Translations under genes and position numbers: made by a program
Part shown: positions 33,376-42,421 of the stretch, one piece after another
Position numbering within the stretch: position 1 is the stretch's first letter
How the letters are laid out: each line of letters starts with the position of its first letter
DNA from: Pseudomonadota bacterium
GTDB taxonomy: Bacteria; Pseudomonadota; Alphaproteobacteria; Rhizobiales; Xanthobacteraceae
DNA: 64,000 nucleotides
NCBI GenBank assembly: GCA_023451825.1
Contig: JAEXYA010000026.1
Span: 1 to 64,000 of the forward strand
Direction: 5' to 3'
Notes under the pieces: model-generated
Told to the model about the DNA's origin: nothing
Seen by the model: the letters and a program-made list of their open reading frames with translations, nothing else
Databases searched by the model: none

Positions 33376-34281
33376 CTATCCGACCATCTGCAGGAATTCG
33401 CTTTCGCCAACGATGCGCACGGACGAGCCGGCGGCGATCATCTCTTCGACCTTGCGGTGCTTCCTGCTCTTCACATTCCCACGCGTGAGCCGAAGATCCT
33501 GATCGCCGACAACGAGCACAGTGACCTTCTTGCTGACGGCATCGACGACATTGCAGCCCGCCTTGACGGCGAGATGAGCCGCATCGCTGCGATGCATCTT
33601 CAGAAAACCGGTGAACACGACCGTTTCGCCGACGAGCCGTCCATTGCTCTCGCCTGACTGCGCATAGCGTGCGAAGGCCTCGTTTCGCCGTGGCACGACC
33701 ACCTTCGGCGCGCTGCGCGTCATGGGCTTCGGAGCTTGCGCGACGAGATCCAGCCAATCCTCCAGATCGAGCCCGGAGTCTTCCAGGGCCCTGAGCATGA
33801 TCAGGCCGCAGGCCCGGGCATCCTCTTCCGCTTGATGATGACGAAATTCGATCGCAAAAGATCGGCTAAGATTTGCAAGGCCGAAACCACCAGCATCCGC
33901 GAATTCGCGCCACGTACGCCGTGCAACCGCCAGCGTGTCGAGCCAGAAACATGCGAGTTCTGCGACGCCATAGCGCGCAGCAGCGCTCGCAAAAGCGCGA
34001 CGGTCGAACGAGCTGTGATGGGTGACGATTGTCCCGTTCAGCGATTGCGCCAGAACCGGAAAGACCTGCGCCATCGTCGGCTTGCCGGCCACGTCGCTCG
34101 CGCGAATACCGTGAATGGCGACATTGGCGGGATCAAACGGCCCTTGCGGATCGACAAGGATCGATAGTGATTTGAAGATTATGCCGGCACGAAAATGCAC
34201 CAATCCGATGGAGCAAATACTGCCCACATCTGCATTGGCGGTTTCGACATCCAAGGCAATGAAATCGGTAACGCGCGACAT
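33376..34281 (-). CDS. DnaQ-like DEDDh exonuclease fused to a BRCT domain
   Basis: 301 residues. N-terminal 3'-5' exonuclease domain (1-170): D11 and E13 in LDVETAN, an HHSSFDRRAFA segment carrying the third acidic residue, and HHQAEEDARA with the DEDDh histidine and final aspartate. After a linker, a BRCT domain (about 220-301): GETVVFTGFLKMHRSDAAHL, GCNVVDAVSKKVTVLVVGDQ, KVEEMIAAGSSVRIVGESEF, close to that of NAD-dependent DNA ligase. Probably trims DNA 3' ends in repair. Start at the ATG at 34281; a TTG lies two codons earlier. Confidence 0.88.
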   Translation of the reverse strand: MSRVTDFIALDVETANADVGSICSIGLVHFRAGIIFKSLSILVDPQGPFDPANVAIHGIRASDVAGKPTMAQVFPVLAQSLNGTIVTHHSSFDRRAFASAAARYGVAELACFWLDTLAVARRTWREFADAGGFGLANLSRSFAIEFRHHQAEEDARACGLIMLRALEDSGLDLEDWLDLVAQAPKPMTRSAPKVVVPRRNEAFARYAQSGESNGRLVGETVVFTGFLKMHRSDAAHLAVKAGCNVVDAVSKKVTVLVVGDQDLRLTRGNVKSRKHRKVEEMIAAGSSVRIVGESEFLQMVG

Positions 34282-34428
34282 CCCCAACCCCTCGCCGAGA
34301 ATTACTCAACTTCGGGGTGACTGCAAGTATACGCACACGCGAATCCGTGAGCGCTTCTGCAACTGCCGGCCGGCGACAAGCCGGCCAACAGGTCCTCACT
34401 GCCCGCATTGCAAGGGCAGCCTGTCGTC

Positions 34429-34659
34429 TTACTCGCTGTCGGCGAGATCCTCTTCCAGGATCGCCATCTGGAATTGGAAAGAGCGATCATCATCTTCGTC
34501 ATCGACGAACAGAACGCCGACGAATTCCTCACCGATATAAACTTCGGCCGAGTCGTCCTTCTTCGGGCGAGGCACGACACGGATCTTCTGATTGCCGAAT
34601 ACGCGCTTGAGATAGGCGTCGAGTTTTCTGACTTCCTGAACGTCCACAGGCGTCTCCAA
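34429..34659 (-). CDS. DUF3126 family protein
   Basis: 76-residue acidic cytosolic protein. VQEVRKLDAYLKRVFGNQKI, RVVPRPKKDDSAEVYIGEEF and FQFQMAILEEDL are the family signature. DUF3126 is restricted to alphaproteobacteria and conserved near housekeeping genes; its role is unknown. Separated from cysE by a 109-nt gap plus a palindromic repeat. Confidence 0.85.
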   Translation of the reverse strand: METPVDVQEVRKLDAYLKRVFGNQKIRVVPRPKKDDSAEVYIGEEFVGVLFVDDEDDDRSFQFQMAILEEDLADSE

Positions 34660-34767
34660 TGCAGGTCATGTGGGATGGGCTGATGGGACACGTTTAATCC
34701 CAGATGACGCGCGCGGCTAGGCTGTTTATCGAAAATTCACGTCATCCACACCGCGCCGGAAACTCAT

Positions 34768-34890
34768 CTGTCATCACCCGCGAAAGCGGGTGATCCAGTA
34801 GACACGAACGGTGAGAATTGAACCGAACAGGCACTGTGTACTGAATCGCCGCTCCGCGCACGCCTTCGGCGTGCTAGGCGGGGATGACAG
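34768..34890. repeat. Palindromic intergenic repeat, family D
   Basis: ctgtcatc at the left end and gatgacag at the right end enclose two smaller hairpins, tcacccgcgaaagcgggtga and gcacgccttcggcgtgc. About 123 nt, filling the gap between DUF3126 and cysE. Composite repeats of this form are frequent in Bradyrhizobium-like genomes. Confidence 0.75.
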
Positions 34891-34906
34891 GCCGAGTTTT
34901 CGTTTC

Positions 34907-35734
34907 TTACAAACCGAGCGCGTTGAGCATCTGGTTCATGGTACGCGACGGCTCCGAACAGCCCGCCTCACCCACGATCTTCGCCGGCACACCGGCAACC
35001 GTAACGTTATGCGGCACAGGCTTCACAACGACAGAGCCCGCTGCAATGCGCGCGCAGTGACCGACTTCGATATTGCCGAGAATCTTAGCGCCTGCGCCGA
35101 TAAGGACGCCGCGACGAATTTTCGGATGACGGTCCTCGTTCTCCTTGCCGGTGCCGCCGAGCGTCACACCATGCAGGATCGACACATCGTCTTCGACCAC
35201 CGCCGTTTCACCAACGACAAAACCGGTGGCGTGATCGAGAAAAATGCCGCGGCCGATTTTTGCCGCCGGATTGATGTCGGTCTGGAAAGCACCGGACGCG
35301 CGGCTCTGCATATACCACGCAAAATCCTTGCGGCCCTTGTTGTAGAGCCAATGTGCGAGGCGATGCGCCTGGATGGCGTGAAAGCCCTTGAAGTACAGCA
35401 GCGGATCGATAAAGCGCGTGGTCGCGGGATCGCGGTCGTAAACTGCAACAAGGTCAGCGCGGAATGCGTTGCCGATGTCGGGATCATCACGCAGCGCTTC
35501 GTTATAGGTCTGGCGGATCAAATCACCGGACAGCGCAGCGTGATCGAGACGTTCCGCAACGCGGTGCACCACCGAGTCTTCGAGACGATTGTGATGCAAC
35601 ACCGTCGAATAGATGAAAGAGGCCAGTTCAGGCTCGCGGTGGACGATGTCCTCGGCCTCGCTGCGGATGCGGTCCCAGATCGGATCCAGGGTTGCGAGTT
35701 TTGCAGTGGTGGGATTGGTGCTCTGCACGGCCAT
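34907..35734 (-). CDS. cysE: Serine O-acetyltransferase
   Basis: 275 residues; acetylates L-serine with acetyl-CoA as first step of cysteine synthesis. N-terminal helical domain (WDRIRSEAEDIVHREPELAS, AHRLAHWLYNKGRKDFAWYM) followed by the hexapeptide beta-helix with DINPAAKIGRGIFLDHATG and VSILHGVTLGGTGKE, which carry the catalytic His-Asp pair, and the C-terminal tail that inserts into CysK. Cysteine feedback inhibition is expected for the family. Monocistronic, cytosolic. Confidence 0.96.
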   Translation of the reverse strand: MAVQSTNPTTAKLATLDPIWDRIRSEAEDIVHREPELASFIYSTVLHHNRLEDSVVHRVAERLDHAALSGDLIRQTYNEALRDDPDIGNAFRADLVAVYDRDPATTRFIDPLLYFKGFHAIQAHRLAHWLYNKGRKDFAWYMQSRASGAFQTDINPAAKIGRGIFLDHATGFVVGETAVVEDDVSILHGVTLGGTGKENEDRHPKIRRGVLIGAGAKILGNIEVGHCARIAAGSVVVKPVPHNVTVAGVPAKIVGEAGCSEPSRTMNQMLNALGL

Positions 35735-35883
35735 GGCGGACTCGCAAAATTCATCAATTGGGCAACGACTATAGCACAGCGCCCGATGCTGTCGCAGCGG
35801 GCCTTATGCCATCATGAATGCCAGCTTACCCGGTAACTGCATGCTAACATCTTGAATTAGCAAGCGTTCCCCAGAGGAGCTCG

Positions 35884-35906
35884 GCACGCCCAATAACCGG
35901 GCGTGC
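35884..35906. repeat. Intergenic hairpin
   Basis: gcacgccc (35884-35891) and gggcgtgc (35899-35906) form a perfect 8-bp stem with a 7-nt loop, between cysE and the hydrolase gene. No T-tract follows on either strand, so an intrinsic terminator is not supported. Confidence 0.5.
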
Positions 35907-35969
35907 GGAAGAAGTGGGCGGTCATGCGGTGAAAACAAGGCCCGCACATCACCGCCCGCGATCACGTGA

Positions 35970-36722
35970 TCAGCTTTGGCGCGACAGGAAATCCAGCACG
36001 CCTTCCTTATAGACGCGGTCGCCCACCGCCCGCATGTGGTCGCGATTGGGGATATCCAGCACTTCAGAACCCGGAATGACCTTTTCGAGATCGTGCGCGG
36101 AACCAGCTACGTCATCGGTCGTGCCGACAGCAATCAGCACGGGCACCTTGATGGATGCAGCCTCCTCATTCGTCATCAAACGGCGAGATCCACGCAGGCA
36201 TGCCGCGAGCGCACGGCGATCCGAGCGCGTCTGATCGGCAAACGCGCGAAACGTGCGGCCCATGGGATCGGTGACGTCGTCGAGCGATGCGGCTTCGAGC
36301 GCGGTGGCAACATTCTCGCCGGGACCGCCGCCCTTGATCAGGCCGATGCCGATGCCGCCGAGGATCGCGCAGCGCAGCACTTCCGGATTGCTATAGGCGA
36401 TATAGGCGGTGATGCGCCCCCCCATGGAGTAGCCCATCATATCGGTGCGCTCGATCTTCAGATGCTTGAGCAGCGCGCGCACGTCGGCGGCCATGGTACC
36501 GATGCCGTATTGTTCGGAATCGTAAAGCTTTGTGGAGTCGCCGTGGCCGCGATTGTCGAGCGCGATGACGCGGCGATTGTGCTTCTTCAGCTCGGACACC
36601 CAGGTTGGATAGACCCAGTTGACGTTCTTGCTCGATGCGAAGCCGTGCACGAGCACGATCGGTTCGCCCTCGCCTTCATCGAGATAAGAAATTTCGACTG
36701 CGCCGTTGTGAAAGCTCGGCAT
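35970..36722 (-). CDS. Alpha/beta hydrolase
   Basis: 250 residues with the alpha/beta-hydrolase fold: oxyanion HGFASSKNVNW, LDNRGHGDS, nucleophile elbow GYSMGG (S99), acid in VGTTDDVAG and histidine in IPNRDHMRAVGD. It resembles 3-oxoadipate enol-lactonase and PcaD/BphD-like esterases, but the substrate is not determined. Start at the ATG at 36722 fits the family; the frame is open upstream without similarity. Follows the membrane-protein gene on the same strand after 59 nt. Confidence 0.88.
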   Translation of the reverse strand: MPSFHNGAVEISYLDEGEGEPIVLVHGFASSKNVNWVYPTWVSELKKHNRRVIALDNRGHGDSTKLYDSEQYGIGTMAADVRALLKHLKIERTDMMGYSMGGRITAYIAYSNPEVLRCAILGGIGIGLIKGGGPGENVATALEAASLDDVTDPMGRTFRAFADQTRSDRRALAACLRGSRRLMTNEEAASIKVPVLIAVGTTDDVAGSAHDLEKVIPGSEVLDIPNRDHMRAVGDRVYKEGVLDFLSRQS

Positions 36723-36781
36723 CCAGGATTCCGTTGTAATTGAGACATGCGATGGGGTGGGAAGCGGCGAATTTAGCCTTG

Positions 36782-37951
36782 CTAGGCAGCCTGCGCCAGT
36801 GCGGGAGTTGGCGGAGTCTGCTTTGCCGCCATGTTCTGAAGTAATACGTCCTGACGTGTCGCCAGCTCGCGCTTGATGCGGCGCGCCTTGGAGCGCTGCA
36901 GGTAGGACCAGGTGATGCGCTCGGTGGTTGCCTTGATGGAGATGACGGCGCCAAGCAGCATCCACAGCGCCCAGAACAGCCATAGGCCAAGCTGGAAAGC
37001 GCCGGCAGCGAGGACCACGGCGCCGCGGCCGAACATTTTGATGATCGCGCGTGTCTGCCCGCCTTTCGCGGCTGCCAGCTTCGATGCACGCGCCACGTCT
37101 TTCGGCCCCTGCGCGATGCGCAGCGTATCGAGCGCGCCGCGCGTGCCGGCCTTTTCGCCGACACGGCCAACATCCTTGGCGAAGCGCACGATATCGCCGG
37201 CCTTCTCGGCGCGGAATGCGGTCTTCATCGCTGCGACGGTCTGGCCTGGTCGAAACACCGAAGCATTGGCCATCGCTTCCTTCAACACCGGCCCATCCAC
37301 CATGCCGCGCGCCGAGCGCGCCGCCCATGTGGTAAGCCCCTCGCCGATGCGCCCGACCTTGCGCGCGTCCTTCACCAGCGTCAGCCCGGCGCGCACCGGC
37401 GCAACGCCGCCAGCGCTGGCATAGGTCGCCGCGGTGACGGCAAGCCCCGCCGCAGCGAGGCCAAGGATCAGGTGATCGGTCTCCTCGCCCATCACCATAT
37501 GCTTGCCTTCACGGATGGCATCGCGGATATCGCCGAACACGAACAGATCGCCGGCCACGGTGCCGGACAACGTGGCGAGATCATCGGCATTGCCGGTGAC
37601 GAAACCGGTGGCAAAACGCTTGGCGAATTGCGCTGTGGATTTGTCCGCCGCCACCGCCTCATTCACCCGCTGCGTGAGGTCATCCGGCAGCTTGACGTTG
37701 CGGGCTTCCGCCAGATCGACAAAGCTTTTGGCCAGATCGGCATCCTTGGCCGCCAGCGCCTCTTCGGCTTGCTTCCCCAGCATATCAGGGTCGCGGCGGA
37801 GCGCTGCGCTCAGCTGGGCGTCGGCCAGCGCCACCGGATCGTCCTGCGCCCACAGCACCGCCCCCGCGTCCCGCGCATGCGGCCACAGCAACAGGCCTAA
37901 GGTCGCGCAGACCGCAATCCCTGTCAGAGCCGTATCGAGCCGAAACCGCAT
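36782..37951 (-). CDS. Conserved rhizobial membrane protein, function unknown
   Basis: 389 residues. N-terminal signal or anchor helix (ALTGIAVCATLGLLLWP), a helical domain (about 38-115) rich in Ala/Asp, hydrophobic segments near 160-178 and 318-345 (VVLAAGAFQLGLWLFWALWM), and a basic C-terminal tail (RSKARRIKRELATRQDV). No known motif. It could be co-transcribed with the hydrolase. Family known to me only as uncharacterised. Confidence 0.6.
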   Translation of the reverse strand: MRFRLDTALTGIAVCATLGLLLWPHARDAGAVLWAQDDPVALADAQLSAALRRDPDMLGKQAEEALAAKDADLAKSFVDLAEARNVKLPDDLTQRVNEAVAADKSTAQFAKRFATGFVTGNADDLATLSGTVAGDLFVFGDIRDAIREGKHMVMGEETDHLILGLAAAGLAVTAATYASAGGVAPVRAGLTLVKDARKVGRIGEGLTTWAARSARGMVDGPVLKEAMANASVFRPGQTVAAMKTAFRAEKAGDIVRFAKDVGRVGEKAGTRGALDTLRIAQGPKDVARASKLAAAKGGQTRAIIKMFGRGAVVLAAGAFQLGLWLFWALWMLLGAVISIKATTERITWSYLQRSKARRIKRELATRQDVLLQNMAAKQTPPTPALAQAA

Positions 37952-38178
37952 TCAAAATCCCTATTGTTGCACCTCTCTTCAAGTGGTGCGTCACGGTTCG
38001 GACACAACCGCCCCGACGAAAGAAGGGCTATCGTGAAGCGCCCAAACTGTGTCGAATTTGCAGGACTGAATGCCAGTTCCGCAGTCTAGGAATCAGCATC
38101 CGGGGCCGGTATGGTGCGCCGCACTGAACGGTCGTGGACGCTGGAAGCGCGCGACTGTTGCAAGCAAAGGTAGATACG

Positions 38179-38424
38179 ATGTCCGACCACGTGGTTCCGC
38201 ACTTTCACAATGATGCCGGCGTTCCGATCATCGAGATCGGTTCGAAGGAGTTCATGTGCGTGGGCGCCAACCCGCCGTTCGACCATCCGCATGTGTTTCT
38301 CGACCTCGGTGACGACAACGAGATCATCTGCCCCTATTGCTCGACCCTGTATCGCTACGCCGCCGATCTGCACGCAGGCGAAGCCCGCCCGCCGGAATGC
38401 GTGGTGAAGGACAAGGCCGCCTGA
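38179..38424 (+). CDS. CHCC zinc-finger protein (NDUFS6-like)
   Basis: 81 residues. The finger is formed by FMCVGANPPFDHPHVFLDL and ICPYCSTLYRY, giving the C-x(n)-H-x(n)-C-x2-C pattern of the zf-CHCC family, homologous to the mitochondrial complex I accessory subunit NDUFS6. In alphaproteobacteria it is the equivalent small complex I-linked protein. Start at the ATG at 38179. The flavin monooxygenase begins 10 nt later and is probably co-transcribed. Confidence 0.88.
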   Translation: MSDHVVPHFHNDAGVPIIEIGSKEFMCVGANPPFDHPHVFLDLGDDNEIICPYCSTLYRYAADLHAGEARPPECVVKDKAA

Positions 38425-38434
38425 TTTTCCCATT

Positions 38435-39601
38435 GTGACGCCGTCACGGACGATCGCGATCGCCGGTGCCGGGATCGGCGGGCTGACGGCTGCTCTAGCG
38501 CTCGCCGCCAAGGGATTTCGCGTCACCGTCTTCGAGAAGGCCGAGCGGCTGGAAGAAGTCGGCGCCGGGCTGCAGCTATCGCCCAATGCCAGCCGCATCC
38601 TGATCGCCCACGGCATCGCCGAGCATCTTGGCGCCCGCGCGATCAGTCCGCGCAGCGTAACCATCATGACGGCCCGCAGCGGCGGCGAAGTCACGCGCCT
38701 CTCTCTCACCGCCAACGCCCGGCCCGATGCGCCCTACTGGCTCGTCCACCGCGCCGATCTGCAGGCGGCGCTGCTGGCCGAGGTCCGCCGCCGCTCCGAA
38801 ATCGAACTCCGCCTCGACACGCCCGTCGATAGCTTCGAGACCACCCCTCACGACATTCGCATCGGCGATCTCACGGCCAGTGCGCTGATCGGGGCCGATG
38901 GCGCCTGGTCAGCGGTGCGCAGCAACTGTTTCCCGGGCATGACACCGCAATTTTCAGGCCTGATTGCGTGGCGCGGCAGCTGTGACGCGGCCGCTTTGCC
39001 AAACGACGTCCGGCCCTCTGGCGTACAGCTCTGGATGGGCCCACGCGCCCATCTGGTCGTCTATCCGATGTCGGCAGGTCAGCGCATCAACGCTGTGGCC
39101 ATTATTCCTGGCGCGTCCATCGCCCCCGGGTGGAACGCCCCCGGGCTGAGCGACGATATCAACCTGCAATTCAGCCAGGCCGGTTGGCCAGCGAATGCCC
39201 GCGCCATGATTGCCGCCATCGAGAATTGGGGCCGCTGGCCGCTCTATACGATGCCGGATGGCGGGGCATGGCATAGCGGCCGTATCGCGCTGCTGGGGGA
39301 TGCTGCTCATGCCATGGTGCCGTTTGCCGCCCAAGGCGCCGGAATGGCGATCGAGGATGCTGCCGTGCTCGCGCAATGCCTTGGCGGCACGAAGATTGAT
39401 GATGACATTCCCGCAGCACTGGCACGCTACGCCGCACTGAGACAGCCACGCGTCACCCGCGTGCAACGGACCGCGCGGCAGCAAGGGCAGATCTATCACC
39501 TGCAGGGCCCGATGGCTTTCGCGCGCGATATGGCCATGCGCCTGCTCGGCCCGCAACGACTGCAGGCGCGGCAGGACTGGATTTATAACTGGCGGGTGTG
39601 A
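38435..39601 (+). CDS. FAD-dependent monooxygenase (UbiH/salicylate hydroxylase type)
   Basis: 388 residues from a GTG. Class A flavin hydroxylase signatures: Rossmann loop GAGIGGLTAALALAAKGFRV with ADP-binding E in VFEKAE, the DG fingerprint LIGADGAWSAVRS, and the FAD ribityl loop LLGDAAHAMVPFAAQGAGMA. It resembles salicylate or 6-hydroxynicotinate 3-monooxygenases; the aromatic substrate is not certain. Located just before tRNA-Leu and the aromatic cluster, but on the opposite strand from most of it, so a functional tie is only suggestive. Confidence 0.88.
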   Translation: MTPSRTIAIAGAGIGGLTAALALAAKGFRVTVFEKAERLEEVGAGLQLSPNASRILIAHGIAEHLGARAISPRSVTIMTARSGGEVTRLSLTANARPDAPYWLVHRADLQAALLAEVRRRSEIELRLDTPVDSFETTPHDIRIGDLTASALIGADGAWSAVRSNCFPGMTPQFSGLIAWRGSCDAAALPNDVRPSGVQLWMGPRAHLVVYPMSAGQRINAVAIIPGASIAPGWNAPGLSDDINLQFSQAGWPANARAMIAAIENWGRWPLYTMPDGGAWHSGRIALLGDAAHAMVPFAAQGAGMAIEDAAVLAQCLGGTKIDDDIPAALARYAALRQPRVTRVQRTARQQGQIYHLQGPMAFARDMAMRLLGPQRLQARQDWIYNWRV

Positions 39602-39608
39602 CGCGGGA

Positions 39609-40013
39609 TCACTGCCCGCGCGAACGCTTAGCCGGCGCGACGGGCGGAGGTGCGGGTGGCGGCGCAGAAGCGACGCATTTGTTTTTCTGCCACTGCTCGT
39701 CGGCCAGCTTGGCTTGGGCACGCGTCGAGATGTAGTCGTTGCGATAGGCGACCTCGCCCACAACGCTGCCAGCCGTCCCAGTCTGTGCCTTATCGATGAG
39801 ACCCTGCAACTCGGCTGTCCGCGTCTGCAGCCTTTTGCGTTCAGCCTCGAGCTGTGGGCAATCGGTCAGATCATAAATCGATGGATCGACAAATGCGCCG
39901 GACAGCATGCCATCTCCCATGCTGGCACAGCCACCAAGCTGGACCGCAAGCAGCAGCGCAGCCGCTCCGGCGATGCGGGTTGTCGAGCGGAAGCCGGAGG
40001 GGCGCGTGATCAT
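39609..40013 (-). CDS. Small lipoprotein
   Basis: 134 residues. Signal sequence with lipobox AVQLGGCAS, so lipidation at the cysteine and membrane anchoring are expected. The mature part has a helical QLEAERKRLQTRTAELQGLI segment and a Pro-rich C terminus (APPPAPPPVAPAK). Function unknown; conserved in relatives. Its 3' end is convergent with the monooxygenase gene (7-nt gap). Confidence 0.75.
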   Translation of the reverse strand: MITRPSGFRSTTRIAGAAALLLAVQLGGCASMGDGMLSGAFVDPSIYDLTDCPQLEAERKRLQTRTAELQGLIDKAQTGTAGSVVGEVAYRNDYISTRAQAKLADEQWQKNKCVASAPPPAPPPVAPAKRSRGQ

Positions 40014-40140
40014 CGGGACTTTCTAGGCGGGCAATCTTGAGGTTGCGTAAAGCAATTCCGGATGGCCGGATTGAGGCCGCAACGCTTGGCAAATATCGTA
40101 TTTGGCGCAGGACGCATTTGCGGCTATGCAGACGCGGCCT

Positions 40141-40226
40141 GCCCCCTTGATGGAATTGGTAGACATACAAGACTTAAAATCTTGAGTCCTCTGGGCGTGC
40201 CGGTTCGAGTCCGGCAGGGGGCACCA
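40141..40226 (+). tRNA. tRNA-Leu, anticodon UAA
   Basis: 86 nt. Acceptor stem GCCCCCT (40141-40147) pairs with AGGGGGC (40216-40222), followed by discriminator A and an encoded CCA (40224-40226). D arm tggaattggtaga, anticodon arm caagacttaaaatcttg with TAA at the centre, a long variable arm typical of leucine tRNA, and T arm gccggttcgagtccggc. Reads UUA codons. Confidence 0.96.
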
Positions 40227-40559
40227 GCCATTCACCCGAGCTTGCTCGGCAGGCAAAATCGGCAAGCCAGCAACCAATTGATTTCATGAGAGTTTGCCCC
40301 GAGCGGACTGACTCGTTCGGACGTCTGTGTCTGGCGACACTAACTTTTGCGGGGCCGTTTGTTGGTGCGGTCCGTCAAAGTGGTTGGTACGAACTCGATT
40401 CACTAAGACGCGGCCGTCATGCTCGGCAGCGAGCTTTGTCAGATCGTAGACGGCGACAGTTAATAACCAAAAGATCTTCAGTACTGACCCGGACGACGCA
40501 CTTCCCCCTAGAAAGCCGCATCACCTCGAACAGGTTGGATCCGGCGCAACGCGCAACAT
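40227..40559. other. Intergenic region after tRNA-Leu
   Basis: 333 nt between the tRNA and the end of the extradiol dioxygenase gene. It contains a small hairpin (ccgagcttgctcgg) right after the tRNA and no supported open frame. It is less GC-rich than the flanks. No integrase remnant and no second copy of the tRNA 3' end were found in the window. Confidence 0.5.
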
Positions 40560-41522
40560 CTACGGCAGTTTGGGGACCGGCGGCGTTCCGTGGGTATGGA
40601 AAGATTCGATCGTCTTGAGGCCCCACGCCTGCCCTTTTCGACGCTCGGCCTCACTCCAGACAATCGGCTTCCAGTCTGGCGCCAGGATCAGACGCGCTCC
40701 CGCGTTGGCGACTTCCACGCGATTTCCGCCGGGCTCATAGACATAGAGAAAGAACGTCTGCTGGATCGCATGCTTGTGCGGGCCGGTCTCGATATGGACG
40801 CCGTTCTCCAGAAAGATATCTGCGGCACGCAAGATATCTTCGCGGCTATCGAGGGCATAGGTCACGTGGTGGAAGCGGCCCTTGACGCCGTGATGATCGC
40901 GCGAATAGGCGAAATCGTAGCTCTTGTTGGACATGGTCATCCACATCGCCGCTTCCGTGCCGTCATCGAGCACGATCTGCTCGGTGAGGCGCAGACCGAG
41001 ATAGCGCTCGAAGAATTCGCGATTGGCCTTGATATCCACCGCCAGGCAATTGAGATGGTCGAGTCGGCGCACATTGACGCCGCGCGCGGGATAACGCTGG
41101 GCCTGGTTCTTCAATGCCGGTCTTAGCTCGGGCGGCGGCTCGTACCATTCCGTCTCGTAATACAGCTCGACGATGTGGCCGTCGGGATCGTAGCAGCGAT
41201 AGGCCGGGCCGTGGCCGAGGTCGCCGTCGGTCCAGCCGATCTCGTAGCCCGAGCCTTTCAGCGCTTCGACTCGGCGCTGCAGCGCCTGTGGACTGCGGGC
41301 GCGCAACGCCATGTGCTCCATGCCCGACGTGTTCGACGCCGTGAGCTTGAGCGAATAGCGCTCGTAATCGTCCCAGCCGCGCAGATAGACGGACTCGCCC
41401 TTCTGGCCGGACACTGTCATGCCCATCACATCGACGAAGAACGCGAGGCTCTCGTCGGGCTTCGGCGTCAGCAGTTCGAGATGGCCGAGATGGGCGAGAT
41501 CGTAAATCGGTTCGGGTCTCAT
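40560..41522 (-). CDS. Type I extradiol dioxygenase (catechol 2,3-dioxygenase-like, VOC fold)
   Basis: 320 residues with two glyoxalase/VOC modules. The C-terminal module has the Fe(II) ligands: a histidine in RRLDHLNCLAVD, a histidine in FHHVTYALDS and a glutamate in GGNRVEVANAG, followed by SRDHHGVKGRF-type active-site residues. This is a ring-cleaving enzyme for catechol-type substrates, not the LigAB type usual for protocatechuate 4,5-cleavage. Last gene of the minus-strand catabolic operon, 35 nt after the Pht5-like gene. The exact substrate is unknown. Confidence 0.85.
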   Translation of the reverse strand: MRPEPIYDLAHLGHLELLTPKPDESLAFFVDVMGMTVSGQKGESVYLRGWDDYERYSLKLTASNTSGMEHMALRARSPQALQRRVEALKGSGYEIGWTDGDLGHGPAYRCYDPDGHIVELYYETEWYEPPPELRPALKNQAQRYPARGVNVRRLDHLNCLAVDIKANREFFERYLGLRLTEQIVLDDGTEAAMWMTMSNKSYDFAYSRDHHGVKGRFHHVTYALDSREDILRAADIFLENGVHIETGPHKHAIQQTFFLYVYEPGGNRVEVANAGARLILAPDWKPIVWSEAERRKGQAWGLKTIESFHTHGTPPVPKLP

Positions 41523-41557
41523 GGCAGGGTCTTTCGATCTGTTCGTCGCCCGGGAGG

Positions 41558-42421
41558 CTATCTCAACGCGGCGGTCACGCCGTCGAATAGTTCATCGACG
41601 CCGAAGCGGCGCGGTATCAGCCCTTGCTGCGCCGTATACTCCGTGATGAGTGCCAGCGAGCGGTCCATCTCGTCTTTGCTGTAATTCGGCGCTTTCACTC
41701 CAGCCAGTGCGCGGCTTTCGGCCAACATGCGATGGACCTCACGCACAATATCCGGCTGTGTTTCGGACAACTGCTGGCTCACCACCACCATATGGTTGAT
41801 CGGCACCACGCCCTGGCGCGCCATCCAGTCGCGTTCGCGTGCAGCCTGATCCCGGAACAGCGGTTCGACGCGCGGGTCATCGGATTTCTCGCCGAGCACC
41901 GCGTCAAGTTCGCCGTCGAACAGCATTTGTAGGATCAACTTGCCGGCCGGTGCCTTCACCGTCTGATCGACATATTCCGCCACATGCGGCTCTTCGAAAG
42001 TGATCCATTTCACCGCATCGAGATCGACGCCGTGATCGTTGGCGAGGATACCGCGCAGCCAAGCGCCGGTGGTTGTGGTGAACGAGCGGATGCCGACGCG
42101 TTTGCCTTCCAGATCCTTCGGCGCGGCGATCCCGGCCGACGGGTGCACCAGCGCGAAGCCGAACTGATGCCTGGCCATCATCACATCGGGCAAAAGCACC
42201 ATCGGCTTGTCGAACGCCTTCGCCATCAGATAAGTGACGATGGCCATCTCGGCGACGTCGAAAGCCCCCTCGCGCACCATCGGCTTGAAGCCTTTATTGG
42301 TGGGCGAATAGGCCGCGAAATCCAGTTGTACCAGATCCGACGAAATCGCCCCGGATTTCAACGCCGCCGTGTGCGGATGATCGCCGAGCAACACACGCAG
42401 CCGCATCATCGCCTCCGTCAC
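41558..42421 (-). CDS. 4,5-dihydroxyphthalate decarboxylase-like (Pht5 family) protein
   Basis: 287 residues without a signal peptide, having the periplasmic-binding-protein fold adapted in Pht5: FDVAEMAIVTYLMAKAFDKP, GIAAPKDLEGKRVGIRSFTT, GAWLRGILANDHGVDLDAVK, then KWITFEEPH. Pht5 removes carboxylate from 4,5-dihydroxyphthalate to give protocatechuate; here it may act on a related acid or serve as a binding protein. The GTG start overlaps the aldolase stop by 4 nt (ATG alternatives follow 4-5 codons later). Function is by family and context. Confidence 0.75.
   Translation of the reverse strand: MTEAMMRLRVLLGDHPHTAALKSGAISSDLVQLDFAAYSPTNKGFKPMVREGAFDVAEMAIVTYLMAKAFDKPMVLLPDVMMARHQFGFALVHPSAGIAAPKDLEGKRVGIRSFTTTTGAWLRGILANDHGVDLDAVKWITFEEPHVAEYVDQTVKAPAGKLILQMLFDGELDAVLGEKSDDPRVEPLFRDQAARERDWMARQGVVPINHMVVVSQQLSETQPDIVREVHRMLAESRALAGVKAPNYSKDEMDRSLALITEYTAQQGLIPRRFGVDELFDGVTAALR

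Noticed and set aside
35884..35906. Hairpin between cysE and the hydrolase gene as an intrinsic terminator
   Set aside because: The stem is perfect but no run of Ts follows on either strand.
40141..40226. Attachment-site duplication of the tRNA-Leu 3' end
   Set aside because: Reading the window for a second copy of the ccggttcgagtccggc segment gave none, so no att pair can be claimed.
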